From: JACCSI01 sp035575715
Lineage (GTDB): Bacteria > Acidobacteriota > Vicinamibacteria > Vicinamibacterales > UBA2999
Length of the DNA stretch: 64,000 nt
Assembly: GCA_035575715.1 (NCBI GenBank)
Contig: DATLXN010000012.1
Span: forward strand, 62,001 to 126,000
Direction of reading: 5' to 3'
This document shows positions 25,523 through 33,933 of the stretch, one piece after another (position 1 is the first letter of the stretch; each line of letters opens with the position of its first letter). The notes under the pieces are model-generated. The model did not search any database and was not told the DNA's origin. It saw only the letters and a list, made by a program, of their open reading frames with translations. Both the position numbers and the translations under genes were made by a program.

Positions 25523-27469
25523 ATGGGTGAACAGCAGCTCGACGTCGTCACCGCCGACGACCTTTATTACGCGCCAGTCTCCGAGTTCGCGCGGTTGCGC
25601 GCAAAACAGCTCGATGTCGTCGAGGAAGCGCGCACGTTTGCGGCCCTGGCCCGGCTCAACACGCTCTACATGATTGCGCGGGCCTGGTCGGGTCACATTG
25701 GCACCAGTTTCAGCTCGCTCGAGATCATCAGCTGGTTGTTCCTGCGCGAGATGCGCAATCTCGACAAGGGCCCGCAGGCTTGCGACGTGTTCTTCTCGTC
25801 GAAGGGCCACGACGCGCCCGCGCTGTACAACGTGCTGATCGCGCTTGGCTTGATGGACGCGGACAAGATCCATCATTTGCGCCGGCTGCACGGCCTGCCG
25901 GGCCACCCACACGTCGAGACCCCGTACATTCAGGCCAACACCGGTTCGCTCGGCATGGGTATCTCCAAAGCCAAGGGGATGGTGCTCGCCAACCGGCTGC
26001 TCGGCGTGCCGCAGAAGATTTTTGTACTGACCGGCGACGGTGAATTGCAGGAAGGCCAGTTCTGGGAGTCACTGCAATCGGCGGTCAACCTCGGACTGCA
26101 TGAGATCACCGCGATCATCGACCACAACAAGATCCAGTCGGACACGTGGGTAGAAGAAGTCAGCGATCTCGGCAGCCTCGAAGCCAAGCTGCGCGCGTTT
26201 GGGTGGCATGTCGAACGGGTTGACGGCCACGACCTCGACGCTCTCCAGCGGGTCTTCCGCACGCTCGACGCGGTCACCGACAAGCCGAAGATCGTCATCG
26301 CCGACACGGTGAAGGGCAAGGGCGTGTCCTTCATGGAGGGTCCGGCGATGAAGGACGGCGAACTTTACAACTACCACTCGGGCGCGCCGAACGAAGAGGA
26401 ATACGCCAAGGGTTCGAACGAGCTGATCGCGCATCTCGAGGAACGATTCCGTGCGCACGGCCTCGGTAAGTTGAAGCTGGAGACCGCCCGGCGACCGGCG
26501 CGAAAGCCGGTCCTCAAAGTTGAGCGGCTGGTGTTCGCGTATACCCAGGCGCTCCTGAAGCAGGCCGAGCGGCACCCCCAGATCATCGCCCTCGATGCCG
26601 ACCTGGTTAAAGACTGCGGCCTGGTCGACTTCCGCGCACGCTTCCCTGACCGCTTCGTCGAGTGCGGCATTGCCGAACAGGACATGGTGTCGATGGCCTG
26701 CGGCATGGCCCACCGCGGCGCCCTGCCGATCGCGCACTCGTTTGCGTGCTTCCTGGCGGCGCGTCCAAACGAGCAGATTTATAACCAATGCAGTGAGTCG
26801 TCGAAGGTCATTTACGTCGGGTCGCTGGCGGGTTTGTTGCCCGGCGGCCCCGGCCATTCGCATCAATCAGTGCGCGACATTTCGGCGCTGGGCTCGGTCC
26901 CGAAGTTGATCCTCGCCGAGCCCTGCACCGAGCAGGAAGTCGACGCACTCGTGGACTTCATGGTCAACGGCACGGAGGAGAGTTCGTACCTGAGACTGGT
27001 CTCGCTCGGATGGCCTGTGCCGTTCACCTTGCCGAACAACTATCGCGCCGAGCTGGGGCGCGGCGTCGTGGTCCGCGAAGGCACCGACGCCGTCGTTTTC
27101 GGCTATGGTCCGTGGTTGCTGGCGAATGCATGGGAAGCTGCGGAGCGGCTCAACGCCAGCGGCGTCCGCGTCAAGCTGGTGAATCTGCCGTGGCTCAACC
27201 GCCTCGATTCGGCGTGGCTGCGCGATGTCATCGGTTCGGCCCGCCAGATCGTCACGCTCGACAATCATTACGTGCACGGCGGCCAGGGCGACATGATCGC
27301 GGCGCGCATCGCCGAGCTCGGCTTGTCACCGGCTGCGCGGGTCACCCGGCTCGGTGTCGCTGAACTGCCGCAATGCGGCACCAACGACGAGGTGTTGCAG
27401 TATCACAAGCTCGACGTGGATGGCCTGTTCGAGACGATGCGGTCGACGCTTCGCGCGCCGGTGTCCTAG
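25523..27469 (+). CDS. Transketolase-family thiamine diphosphate enzyme
   Basis: 648 residues with both transketolase halves in one chain. N-terminal half: YMIARAWSGHIGTSFSSLEI, FFSSKGHDAPALYNVL, GSLGMGISKAKGMVLA and GDGELQEGQFWESLQSA, the TPP/metal motif (GDG then N in DHNK). C-terminal half: ALDADLVKDCGLVDF, RFVECGIAEQDMVSMACGMA (Glu for cofactor activation), and LDNHYVHGGQGD. It could make an unusual ketose or extend a sugar by two carbons for the neighbouring synthase module. A general pentose-phosphate role cannot be excluded. The HAD gene follows with no gap. Confidence 0.9.
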   Translation: MGEQQLDVVTADDLYYAPVSEFARLRAKQLDVVEEARTFAALARLNTLYMIARAWSGHIGTSFSSLEIISWLFLREMRNLDKGPQACDVFFSSKGHDAPALYNVLIALGLMDADKIHHLRRLHGLPGHPHVETPYIQANTGSLGMGISKAKGMVLANRLLGVPQKIFVLTGDGELQEGQFWESLQSAVNLGLHEITAIIDHNKIQSDTWVEEVSDLGSLEAKLRAFGWHVERVDGHDLDALQRVFRTLDAVTDKPKIVIADTVKGKGVSFMEGPAMKDGELYNYHSGAPNEEEYAKGSNELIAHLEERFRAHGLGKLKLETARRPARKPVLKVERLVFAYTQALLKQAERHPQIIALDADLVKDCGLVDFRARFPDRFVECGIAEQDMVSMACGMAHRGALPIAHSFACFLAARPNEQIYNQCSESSKVIYVGSLAGLLPGGPGHSHQSVRDISALGSVPKLILAEPCTEQEVDALVDFMVNGTEESSYLRLVSLGWPVPFTLPNNYRAELGRGVVVREGTDAVVFGYGPWLLANAWEAAERLNASGVRVKLVNLPWLNRLDSAWLRDVIGSARQIVTLDNHYVHGGQGDMIAARIAELGLSPAARVTRLGVAELPQCGTNDEVLQYHKLDVDGLFETMRSTLRAPVS

Positions 27470-28171
27470 ATGATTGCGATCTTCTGGGACATTGACGGGA
27501 CGCTGCTGTCGACCGGCCGCGCCGGCATCTTTGCGTGGGAAGACGCGGGCCTCGAGGTCACCGGCCACGCCCTCGACTTTCAATCGCTCAAGACTGACGG
27601 GCTGACCGACCATCAGGTGGCGCTGAAGATCTTCGAACAGGCCGGTGTCCAGCCGACTGACGAATCCTTGCGCCGGATGGTCGCGTTCTATGAAAGCCGG
27701 CTGCCGGATCGCCTGCACCTGCGCAAAGGCTCGGTGCTGACTGGCGTGCGCGAGATCCTCGAGCACCTGCGAGCGAAGCGGCCGGACGTGCACTCGATGC
27801 TGCTGACCGGCAACACCGCGGCGGGTGCCCGCGCCAAGTTGACGCATTATCAACTCCAGGAATTCTTCGAGGATGGCGCGTTCTCGCTCGATCAGGGGCC
27901 GCGTGCCGGCATCGCCTCGCGCGCATTTGCTGCCATCCGCGAGTTATTTCCAGACCAGCAAATCGACGCCGATCAGGTCTTCGTCGTCGGCGACACGCCG
28001 CATGACATCGAATGTGCCCGCGCCATCGGTGCGCGCACCATTGCGGTCGCCAGCGGCGTCTATAAGGTTCCGGACCTGCAGCTGCATGGCGCATGGCGCG
28101 TCTTGGAATCGTTGCCCACCCCGCCGCAGTTCGAAGCGCTCATTGATACGCCTGCCGATGTGCGGGTGTAG
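27470..28171 (+). CDS. HAD-superfamily phosphatase
   Basis: 233 residues. Motif I is IFWDIDGTLLSTG (nucleophile Asp and acid Asp), motif II is SMLLTGNTAAGA (Thr), motif III Lys is probably in the GARAKL segment, and motif IV is VFVVGDTPHDIECARAIG. The cap lies between motifs I and II, as in phosphoglycolate phosphatase-like C1 proteins. It starts directly after the transketolase stop. In this module it may remove phosphate from a nonulosonate-9-phosphate or a sugar phosphate, parallel to the NeuNAc-9-P phosphatase of animals, but this is inference. Confidence 0.85.
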   Translation: MIAIFWDIDGTLLSTGRAGIFAWEDAGLEVTGHALDFQSLKTDGLTDHQVALKIFEQAGVQPTDESLRRMVAFYESRLPDRLHLRKGSVLTGVREILEHLRAKRPDVHSMLLTGNTAAGARAKLTHYQLQEFFEDGAFSLDQGPRAGIASRAFAAIRELFPDQQIDADQVFVVGDTPHDIECARAIGARTIAVASGVYKVPDLQLHGAWRVLESLPTPPQFEALIDTPADVRV

Positions 28172-28285
28172 CCGTACGATGCACGGAATCACGGAACCAC
28201 AGAGGAAGTTTTTGAAACTCAAGGTTTCGTGCTTCTGTGGTTCTGTACAACGTCGGTCTTGTCAGCGCAGTCTGTTGTTGCAGCG
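28172..28285. repeat. Intergenic gap with inverted repeat of the TCTGTGGTTC family
   Basis: No gene is seen. GAACCACAGAGG (28194-28205) and CTTCTGTGGTTC (28232-28243) can pair at 11 of 12 positions, and GAAAC/GTTTC arms (28214-28218, 28224-28228) form an inner hairpin. A related motif (TCTGTG repeated at about nine-base spacing, ending TCTGTGGTTC) lies at 52275-52302. It might end transcription after the HAD gene or be a dispersed repeat; there is no clear U tract. Confidence 0.55.
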
Positions 28286-30040
28286 ATGAAACATCGAATT
28301 CGCCAGTTCCCGTTGCTGTGGCGCACGACGCGCCTGGCGCGACGCTGGTATCACGCGCGGGTCGACGCGTATCCCGATTGGTCGCGCGCGCTATTGAGCG
28401 AGGGTCGCAACTGGGACAACGCGCGACAAGCCGCCGCCGGCGGCCCGCGAGTCCTGATGGCGACCGGCATTGGCGCCTATGCGCATGCGGTGTCACTCGA
28501 GAGCGCGCTGACGGTGGCCCTGACGCTGCGCGGCTCCGAAGTCCACGTCATGCTCTGCGACGCCTCGCTCCCGGCGTGCGCGGAATGCGAAGCGTCGTTT
28601 TATCCGAACATTGAAACGTTTGTCGAGCGCGGCCCGCAGCCCGACCTGTGCCGCGATTGCTACTGGCCAGCCGAACGGATCTATCGCGACCTCGGCATCA
28701 CGATTCATCGTTACAGCGATTGGATCACCGACGACGACCGCCAGACGGCGCGGGCGATTGCGGCGGCACAGCCAACGGCGGCGATTCGCGATCTTGTCGT
28801 CGATGGTCTCGCCGTTGGCGAGCACGCCGTGGCAGGGGCGCTGCGCTTTTTTGCCACCGGCTCACTCGACCAGGAAGCCCATGGCGAAGCCGTGCTGCGT
28901 CGCTACCTCGAAGCCGCGCTGCTGACCGCACGTGCGACCACCAGGCTGATGCGGCAGATCGAGTTCGAGTCGGTGATGGTGACGCATGGCATCTATGTGC
29001 CGTGGGGCATCGTCAGCACGGTCGCGCGCCGCGAGGGCGTCCGCGTCGTGACCTGGAACGTCGCCTATCGAAAGCGCCGGTTCATCTTCAGTCACGACGA
29101 TACCTATCACCACACGCTGATGAACGAACCGGTCGAGCACTGGCAAGACCTCGAACTCAAGCCGCAGCAGGAACGCGAGTTGATGACCTATCTCGCGAGC
29201 CGGCGAGAGGGACTGTTCGACTGGATCGTCTTTCATCGGCCGACCCGCCAGGACCCGCAGGAGATCGCCGCCAAGGTCGGCGTCGATCTGTCGAAGCCGG
29301 TGATCGGCTGCCTGACCAATGTCAGCTGGGACGCGCAACTCCACTATCCGGCGAACGCGTTCCCGAACATGCTCGACTGGCTGGTCCAGACAGTGCGCTA
29401 CTTCGCAGCGCGTCCAGATCTGCAGTTATTGATCCGGATTCATCCCGCCGAGATCAGCGGCTTTCCGGTATCGCGGCAACCAATCCTCGGCGAGCTGAAG
29501 AAACACATTCCAGACCTGCCGACCAATGTGATCGTCGTCCCGCCGGAAAGCGGCTTGAGCAGTTATGCGTTGATGTCGTTGTGTAACGCCGCGATCATCT
29601 ATGGCACCAAGATGGGCGTCGAACTCTCGAGCGTCGGCTTGCCGATTATCGTCGCCGGCGAAGCGTGGATTCGCAACAAGGGCATCACCCACGACGCCTC
29701 GACGCCGCGTGACTATTTCACGCTGCTCGATCAGCTGCCGTTTGCGGGCCGGCTGTCGAACCAACAGCAGACCCGGGCGCGCCGCTACGCCTACCACTTC
29801 TTTTTCAACCGGATGATCCCGCTGCCGTTCATCGAGCCCAAGGCCGGCTATCCGATCTACCAGCTGCATCTCGATTCGTTCGACGCACTGCGGCCCGGGG
29901 CGACGCCGGGCCTGGATCTGATCTGCGACGGTGTGCTGCACGGCAAACCGTTTCACATCGACGACCGGCGCGACCGGCGCGCGTCGGCGGTGGTAGCGGA
30001 GCCCGCGGCAGCCAGCACCGGCGGCCGCGCTTCGGTGTAA
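28286..30040 (+). CDS. Capsule-polysaccharide-biosynthesis-like transferase with Cys-rich N-terminal part
   Basis: 584 residues; the ATG at 28286 (MKHRIRQFPLLWRTTR) is preferred because the upstream extension runs through the inverted repeat. The middle and C-terminal parts resemble capsule/KpsS-like GT-B proteins: VIGCLTNVSWDAQL, LLIRIHPAEISG, VIVVPPESGLSSYALMSLCNAAIIYGTKMGVELSSVGLPIIVAG. The segment MLCDASLPACAECE followed by LCRDCYW gives a cluster of five or six cysteines around residues 85-130 that could bind zinc. Its place just before a phosphoglycosyl transferase and GT4/GT2 genes supports a role in chain assembly. Confidence 0.68.
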   Translation: MKHRIRQFPLLWRTTRLARRWYHARVDAYPDWSRALLSEGRNWDNARQAAAGGPRVLMATGIGAYAHAVSLESALTVALTLRGSEVHVMLCDASLPACAECEASFYPNIETFVERGPQPDLCRDCYWPAERIYRDLGITIHRYSDWITDDDRQTARAIAAAQPTAAIRDLVVDGLAVGEHAVAGALRFFATGSLDQEAHGEAVLRRYLEAALLTARATTRLMRQIEFESVMVTHGIYVPWGIVSTVARREGVRVVTWNVAYRKRRFIFSHDDTYHHTLMNEPVEHWQDLELKPQQERELMTYLASRREGLFDWIVFHRPTRQDPQEIAAKVGVDLSKPVIGCLTNVSWDAQLHYPANAFPNMLDWLVQTVRYFAARPDLQLLIRIHPAEISGFPVSRQPILGELKKHIPDLPTNVIVVPPESGLSSYALMSLCNAAIIYGTKMGVELSSVGLPIIVAGEAWIRNKGITHDASTPRDYFTLLDQLPFAGRLSNQQQTRARRYAYHFFFNRMIPLPFIEPKAGYPIYQLHLDSFDALRPGATPGLDLICDGVLHGKPFHIDDRRDRRASAVVAEPAAASTGGRASV

Positions 30041-30049
30041 AGTCCCTCT

Positions 30050-31840
30050 GTGCTCACCGCGGTGTTGGTCTCGGCGCTGATTGCCGCGGTGCTGTCCCTG
30101 ACGCTCTGCGGGCTGGTCCGCTACGCCGCGACCCGCGGCGGCGCCCTCGTCCCTCCCCGGGCCGACCGTTGGCACACCAATCCCACCCCCACGATGGGCG
30201 GCGTCGGCTTCGCACTGGCCGCGGCGGTGGTCGTCCTCGGCGCACAGTTGCTGCCCGGCGCCAACCTGGACCAGCCGCACGAAGTGGCCATTCCGATCGC
30301 GGCAATCGCGATGTTTGTCATCGGCCTTCTCGACGACCGCCTGCAGCTGTCACCAGTCGCCAAACTCGTCGCCTCGCTGGTCGTTGGTGCGCTGGTCGTG
30401 TTCGTGATCGCGACGGGGCAGGGGGTCACGCTGCCGTGGCCGATCACTCTCACCGCGGTGCTGTGGTTCGGCGGGGTCGTCCATGCGCTCAATTTGCTCG
30501 ACAACATGGACGGCCTGGCCGGCGGCATCGCCATGTGCGCGGCCGCATTGATGGCCTATCTCTATGCGCCGGTGTTGGGCGATGCAGTGGTGTTGTTCCT
30601 TGGCGCAGTGGCCGGCAGCCTGATCGGTTTCCTCTACTGGAACCGTCATCGGGCGCGGCTGTTCATGGGCGATTCGGGCAGCCTCTTTCTCGGCGGCTCC
30701 CTGGCGGCGGCGTCCCTGGTGCCGCTGACCGCGCCGAGCGACAGCTTCATGCAGACGGCGGTGGTCGTCGGCCTGGTGCTGTCGGTGCCGCTGTTTGACA
30801 CGACCTTCGTGCTGGTGCTGCGACGACTCGCCGGGCGGCGAGCGACGCGCGGCGGCACCGACCATTTGTCGCATCGGCTGGTGTCGCTCGGATTCTCCGA
30901 ACGCAGCTCGGTCCGCATTCTGTATTTGATTGGGTTGATCGGCGGCGCGGTGGCGTTCCTGATCCAGCGCGAGGGGCTGCAGCCCATGTTGCCGGTGGCG
31001 GTGATGTTTGCAGTCGCCCTGGTATTGGTCGGCATTTATCTCGCGCGCGTGCGTGCCTACGATGCCGAAGATTTCCTGGCGCTGCAGAAATCGTCATTCG
31101 CACCGTTTCTCAAAGACCTGACGTTTCGCTGGCATGCCGGCCAGGTGCTGCTCGACCTGGTGTTGATTACGGCGTGCTATTACGGCGCATGGCGGATCCG
31201 CTTCGAGGGTGAGGCGTTCGCCAACTTCTTCCCGTTCTTTGCCGCGTCCCTGCCGATTGTGATCGGCAGCAAGCTGGGGGCGCTCTATCTATCCGGGCTG
31301 TATTCGCGGTCGTGGGAAACTTTTGGCCTGGTCGATTTGATGGCGGTGCTTCGTGGCGTGGCGTTTGGCTCCATCGTCTCAATCTTGATCGCCGCTTACG
31401 TGTATCGCTTCGAAGGATTTTCGCGCGCCGTCTTCATCATCGACGCGATGCTGCTGTTTGGCGCCGTGGTCGGGACCCGCGCGTCATTTCGGGCCATGGG
31501 CGACCTCGCGCACGTGCGCCGAAAACAGACCCGCCGGGTCCTGGTCTACGGGGCCGGCGCGAGCGGCCAGATGCTGATCCGCGAGATGCGCGCTAACCAA
31601 GCATGGAACATGCGGCCGATCGGGTTTCTCGACGATGACCCGATCAAACGAAGCCGCTACGTGATGGGGGTGCTGGTGCAGGGCAGTCTCGATGACCTGC
31701 CCCATATTCTCAGCAAGCACGACATCGACGAGATCGTGATCAGTGCGGCGGCGATCTCGGAGGAACGCGAGGCCCAGATCCGCGCCGCCGGCGAGGCCGC
31801 AGGTAAGCGCGTGCGGCGCCTCTTCCTCGCGATCAGGTGA
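30050..31840 (+). CDS. Polytopic phosphoglycosyl transferase (MraY/WecA family) fused to a membrane CoA-binding-3-like module
   Basis: 596 residues, GTG start. Residues 1 to about 335 are a glycosyl-phosphate transferase: PRADRWHTNPTPTMGGVGF, FVIGLLDDRLQLSP (Mg-binding DD), LNLLDNMDGLAGGIA, LFMGDSGSLFLGG and TDHLSHRLVSLG (HIHH-like loop). It would load a sugar-1-phosphate onto undecaprenyl phosphate at the inner membrane. From about 350 there are four more helices, then a Rossmann part RVLVYGAGASGQMLIREM, the N-terminal module normally found in PglF/CapD dehydratases and WbaP-type transferases. No dehydratase catalytic domain follows; the chain ends right after the module. It is the likely initiating enzyme of the locus. 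Confidence 0.88.
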   Translation: MLTAVLVSALIAAVLSLTLCGLVRYAATRGGALVPPRADRWHTNPTPTMGGVGFALAAAVVVLGAQLLPGANLDQPHEVAIPIAAIAMFVIGLLDDRLQLSPVAKLVASLVVGALVVFVIATGQGVTLPWPITLTAVLWFGGVVHALNLLDNMDGLAGGIAMCAAALMAYLYAPVLGDAVVLFLGAVAGSLIGFLYWNRHRARLFMGDSGSLFLGGSLAAASLVPLTAPSDSFMQTAVVVGLVLSVPLFDTTFVLVLRRLAGRRATRGGTDHLSHRLVSLGFSERSSVRILYLIGLIGGAVAFLIQREGLQPMLPVAVMFAVALVLVGIYLARVRAYDAEDFLALQKSSFAPFLKDLTFRWHAGQVLLDLVLITACYYGAWRIRFEGEAFANFFPFFAASLPIVIGSKLGALYLSGLYSRSWETFGLVDLMAVLRGVAFGSIVSILIAAYVYRFEGFSRAVFIIDAMLLFGAVVGTRASFRAMGDLAHVRRKQTRRVLVYGAGASGQMLIREMRANQAWNMRPIGFLDDDPIKRSRYVMGVLVQGSLDDLPHILSKHDIDEIVISAAAISEEREAQIRAAGEAAGKRVRRLFLAIR

Positions 31841-32937
31841 GCACGCGTCTACGCGTCGGCATCGACGGCCGGGCGTTTGACTCGCCCGCCGCGGGCGTGC
31901 GCCGGTATGTGCGCGAACTGACCCGCAGCCTGCTCGCGCTTGGTGAACCGCTGTCAGTGATCGCTCTCGGCGGCCAGCCCGTGCCGTTCCCGATCGAGCA
32001 GGTGCCTGAGCCGTGGCATCCGCCGACCAATTTCGGCTGGAGCACGTTCGGCGTGTTGCGTGCGGCGCGGAACGCGGCGCTCGATCTGTATCACGCGCCA
32101 GCCTATGTGGCCCCGCCGCTGGGCATCCGGCGCATGGTCATTACCCTGCACGATGTCAGCTATGAGCGGCGCCCCGAATGGTACCCCCACCGTCGCGACA
32201 GCATCCGGCGGTTGTTCTATCGTCGCAGCGCGAACGCCGCCGATCTGGTGATCACCGATTCAGAATTCTCTCGTCGCGAAATCGAGGCGGCGTACGGAAT
32301 CCGGCCTGAGCACATTCGCGTCATCCCGCTGGGGGTCGGCGACGCGTTTGCGCCGCTCGATGACGCGCCGCCGCCTCAAGGAGTCTCGTCGCCATTTGTG
32401 TTGCACGTCGGGGACCTTCACACGCGACGCAACCTCGAAGTCGCGCTCGACGGCGTGCTTCACTTACGGCGGCAACCGGGCGCGTTCAGCCACCTGTCAT
32501 TGGTGCTTGCCGGCCTCGACCGGGGGCTGGTGCCGCTCCTCGAGGCGCGGGCGACAGCTGCCGGAGATCCGGAGGCCGTCAACTTTCGTGGGCACGTGGA
32601 CGAAGCGACACTGGTCCGGCTGTACCAATCGGCCTCGGCACTGGTCTACCCCTCGCGTTATGAAGGATTCGGCCTGCCGCTGGTCGAAGCGATGGCATCC
32701 GGCACGCCGGTGTTAGCGGCGCGTGCCGGCACCTCCGGCGAAGTGACCGGTGACGCGGCGCTGCTGCTGCCGGAGGATGACAGTGGGGCGTGGGCCGAGG
32801 CCATGGCTGGCGTGTTGACGTCGCCTGAGCGCGCCGCGGCCCTTCGCGCCCGCGGCTTGACGCGCGCGCGCCTCTACAGCTGGCATCACACGGCGGCGGC
32901 CACCTACGAGGTGTATGTCGAGGCGGCCGGGCGATGA
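31837..32937 (+). CDS. GT4-family glycosyltransferase
   Basis: 366 residues, GTG start overlapping the previous stop. GT-B retaining transferase: VGIDGRAFDSPAAGVRRYV (acceptor half with the G-rich loop), LYHAPAYVAPP, VITLHDVSYERRPEWY, VITDSEFSRREIEAAYG, VIPLGVGDAFAP, LHVGDLHTRRNLEVALDG, and the donor motif VYPSRYEGFGLPLVEAMASG containing E-x7-E. It acts on the cytoplasmic side of the membrane, adding a sugar to the lipid-linked chain. Overlaps the GT2 gene by ATGA. Confidence 0.93.
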   Translation: MSTRLRVGIDGRAFDSPAAGVRRYVRELTRSLLALGEPLSVIALGGQPVPFPIEQVPEPWHPPTNFGWSTFGVLRAARNAALDLYHAPAYVAPPLGIRRMVITLHDVSYERRPEWYPHRRDSIRRLFYRRSANAADLVITDSEFSRREIEAAYGIRPEHIRVIPLGVGDAFAPLDDAPPPQGVSSPFVLHVGDLHTRRNLEVALDGVLHLRRQPGAFSHLSLVLAGLDRGLVPLLEARATAAGDPEAVNFRGHVDEATLVRLYQSASALVYPSRYEGFGLPLVEAMASGTPVLAARAGTSGEVTGDAALLLPEDDSGAWAEAMAGVLTSPERAAALRARGLTRARLYSWHHTAAATYEVYVEAAGR

Positions 32938-33932
32938 ATGAACAGCCCGACCTGTCAGTGGTCATCGTCAACTACAACGGCGCGCATCATCTTCACACCT
33001 GTCTCGACGCGTTGCGCGCGCAACAAGGCCCGCCGTTCGAGATTATTGTCGTCGACAACGCCTCAGGCGACGGGTCGCTCGAGTTACTGCAGTCGTTCGC
33101 CGACGTGCGCGTCGTCGCGCTCGACCGGAACTACGGCTTCACCGGCGGCAACAACCGCGGCGCCGCGGTCGCGCGTGGCCGGTTACTGGTGTTTCTCAAC
33201 AACGATACCAAGGTCGAAGCGGGGTGGCTGCAGGCGTTGCGCGGTGGCCTCGATTGGTCGCCGGCGACCGCCGTCACCACCTCGCGAATCGTCTACATGC
33301 ACGATCCGTCGGTGCTCGATAGCGCCGGCGACGGGGTGACCCGGGCTGGCGGCGCGTTCAAACGTGGACACGGCGCGCCGGCGTCCCGGCATCTGCGTGG
33401 CCAAGAAGTGTTCGGCGCGTGTGGCGCGGCCTTTCTCATCGTGCGAGCGGTGTTTGATGAGGTCGGCGGGTTCGACGAAGATTTTTTTCTGTCCCATGAG
33501 GATGTCGACCTGTCGTACCGCGTTCGCCTCAAAGGTTACGCATGCGTCTACGTGCCGGACGCCGTCGTGCAGCACGCCGGCAGCGCGACGATGGGTCGAA
33601 CCAGTGCGACGTCGGTGTATTACGGGCAACGCAACATGGAATGGGTCTACGTGAAGAACACGCCGACTTCGTTGCTGCTACGCTCGCTGCCGGTCCATGT
33701 GATTTACCTGGTCGCGGCGCTGGCCTATTTCACCTGGGCGGGACGCCTGCCGGCGTTTCTCTCGGCCAAGTGGGCCGCGCTGCGCGGGTTGCCAATGATG
33801 TGGCGCAAGCGTCGCGCGATTCAGGCCAGCCGCACGGCGACCGCAGCAGCGATCTGGGACATGCTCGAACCCGGTTGGATCGGGCTCAAAATTCGCGAAA
33901 AGCAATTCGAGATGCGGATCGCAGGTCGCTAA
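32934..33932 (+). CDS. GT2-family glycosyltransferase (rhamnosyltransferase-like)
   Basis: 332 residues, ATG overlapping the previous stop. GT-A fold: SVVIVNYNGAHHLHTCLDAL, IIVVDNASGDGSLEL, NYGFTGGNNRGAAVARG, and VFLNNDTKVEAGWLQAL (NDT in place of DxD). FGACGAAFLIVRAVFDEVGG and DEDFFLSHEDVDLSYRVRLKG (ED motif) follow. A hydrophobic helix near residue 255 (VIYLVAALAYFTWAG) may anchor it. Pattern is of the WsaF/RfbF-like rhamnosyltransferase group; RmlD downstream fits. It is followed after one base by another GT2 gene. Confidence 0.92.
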   Translation: MNEQPDLSVVIVNYNGAHHLHTCLDALRAQQGPPFEIIVVDNASGDGSLELLQSFADVRVVALDRNYGFTGGNNRGAAVARGRLLVFLNNDTKVEAGWLQALRGGLDWSPATAVTTSRIVYMHDPSVLDSAGDGVTRAGGAFKRGHGAPASRHLRGQEVFGACGAAFLIVRAVFDEVGGFDEDFFLSHEDVDLSYRVRLKGYACVYVPDAVVQHAGSATMGRTSATSVYYGQRNMEWVYVKNTPTSLLLRSLPVHVIYLVAALAYFTWAGRLPAFLSAKWAALRGLPMMWRKRRAIQASRTATAAAIWDMLEPGWIGLKIREKQFEMRIAGR

Positions 33933-33933
33933 A

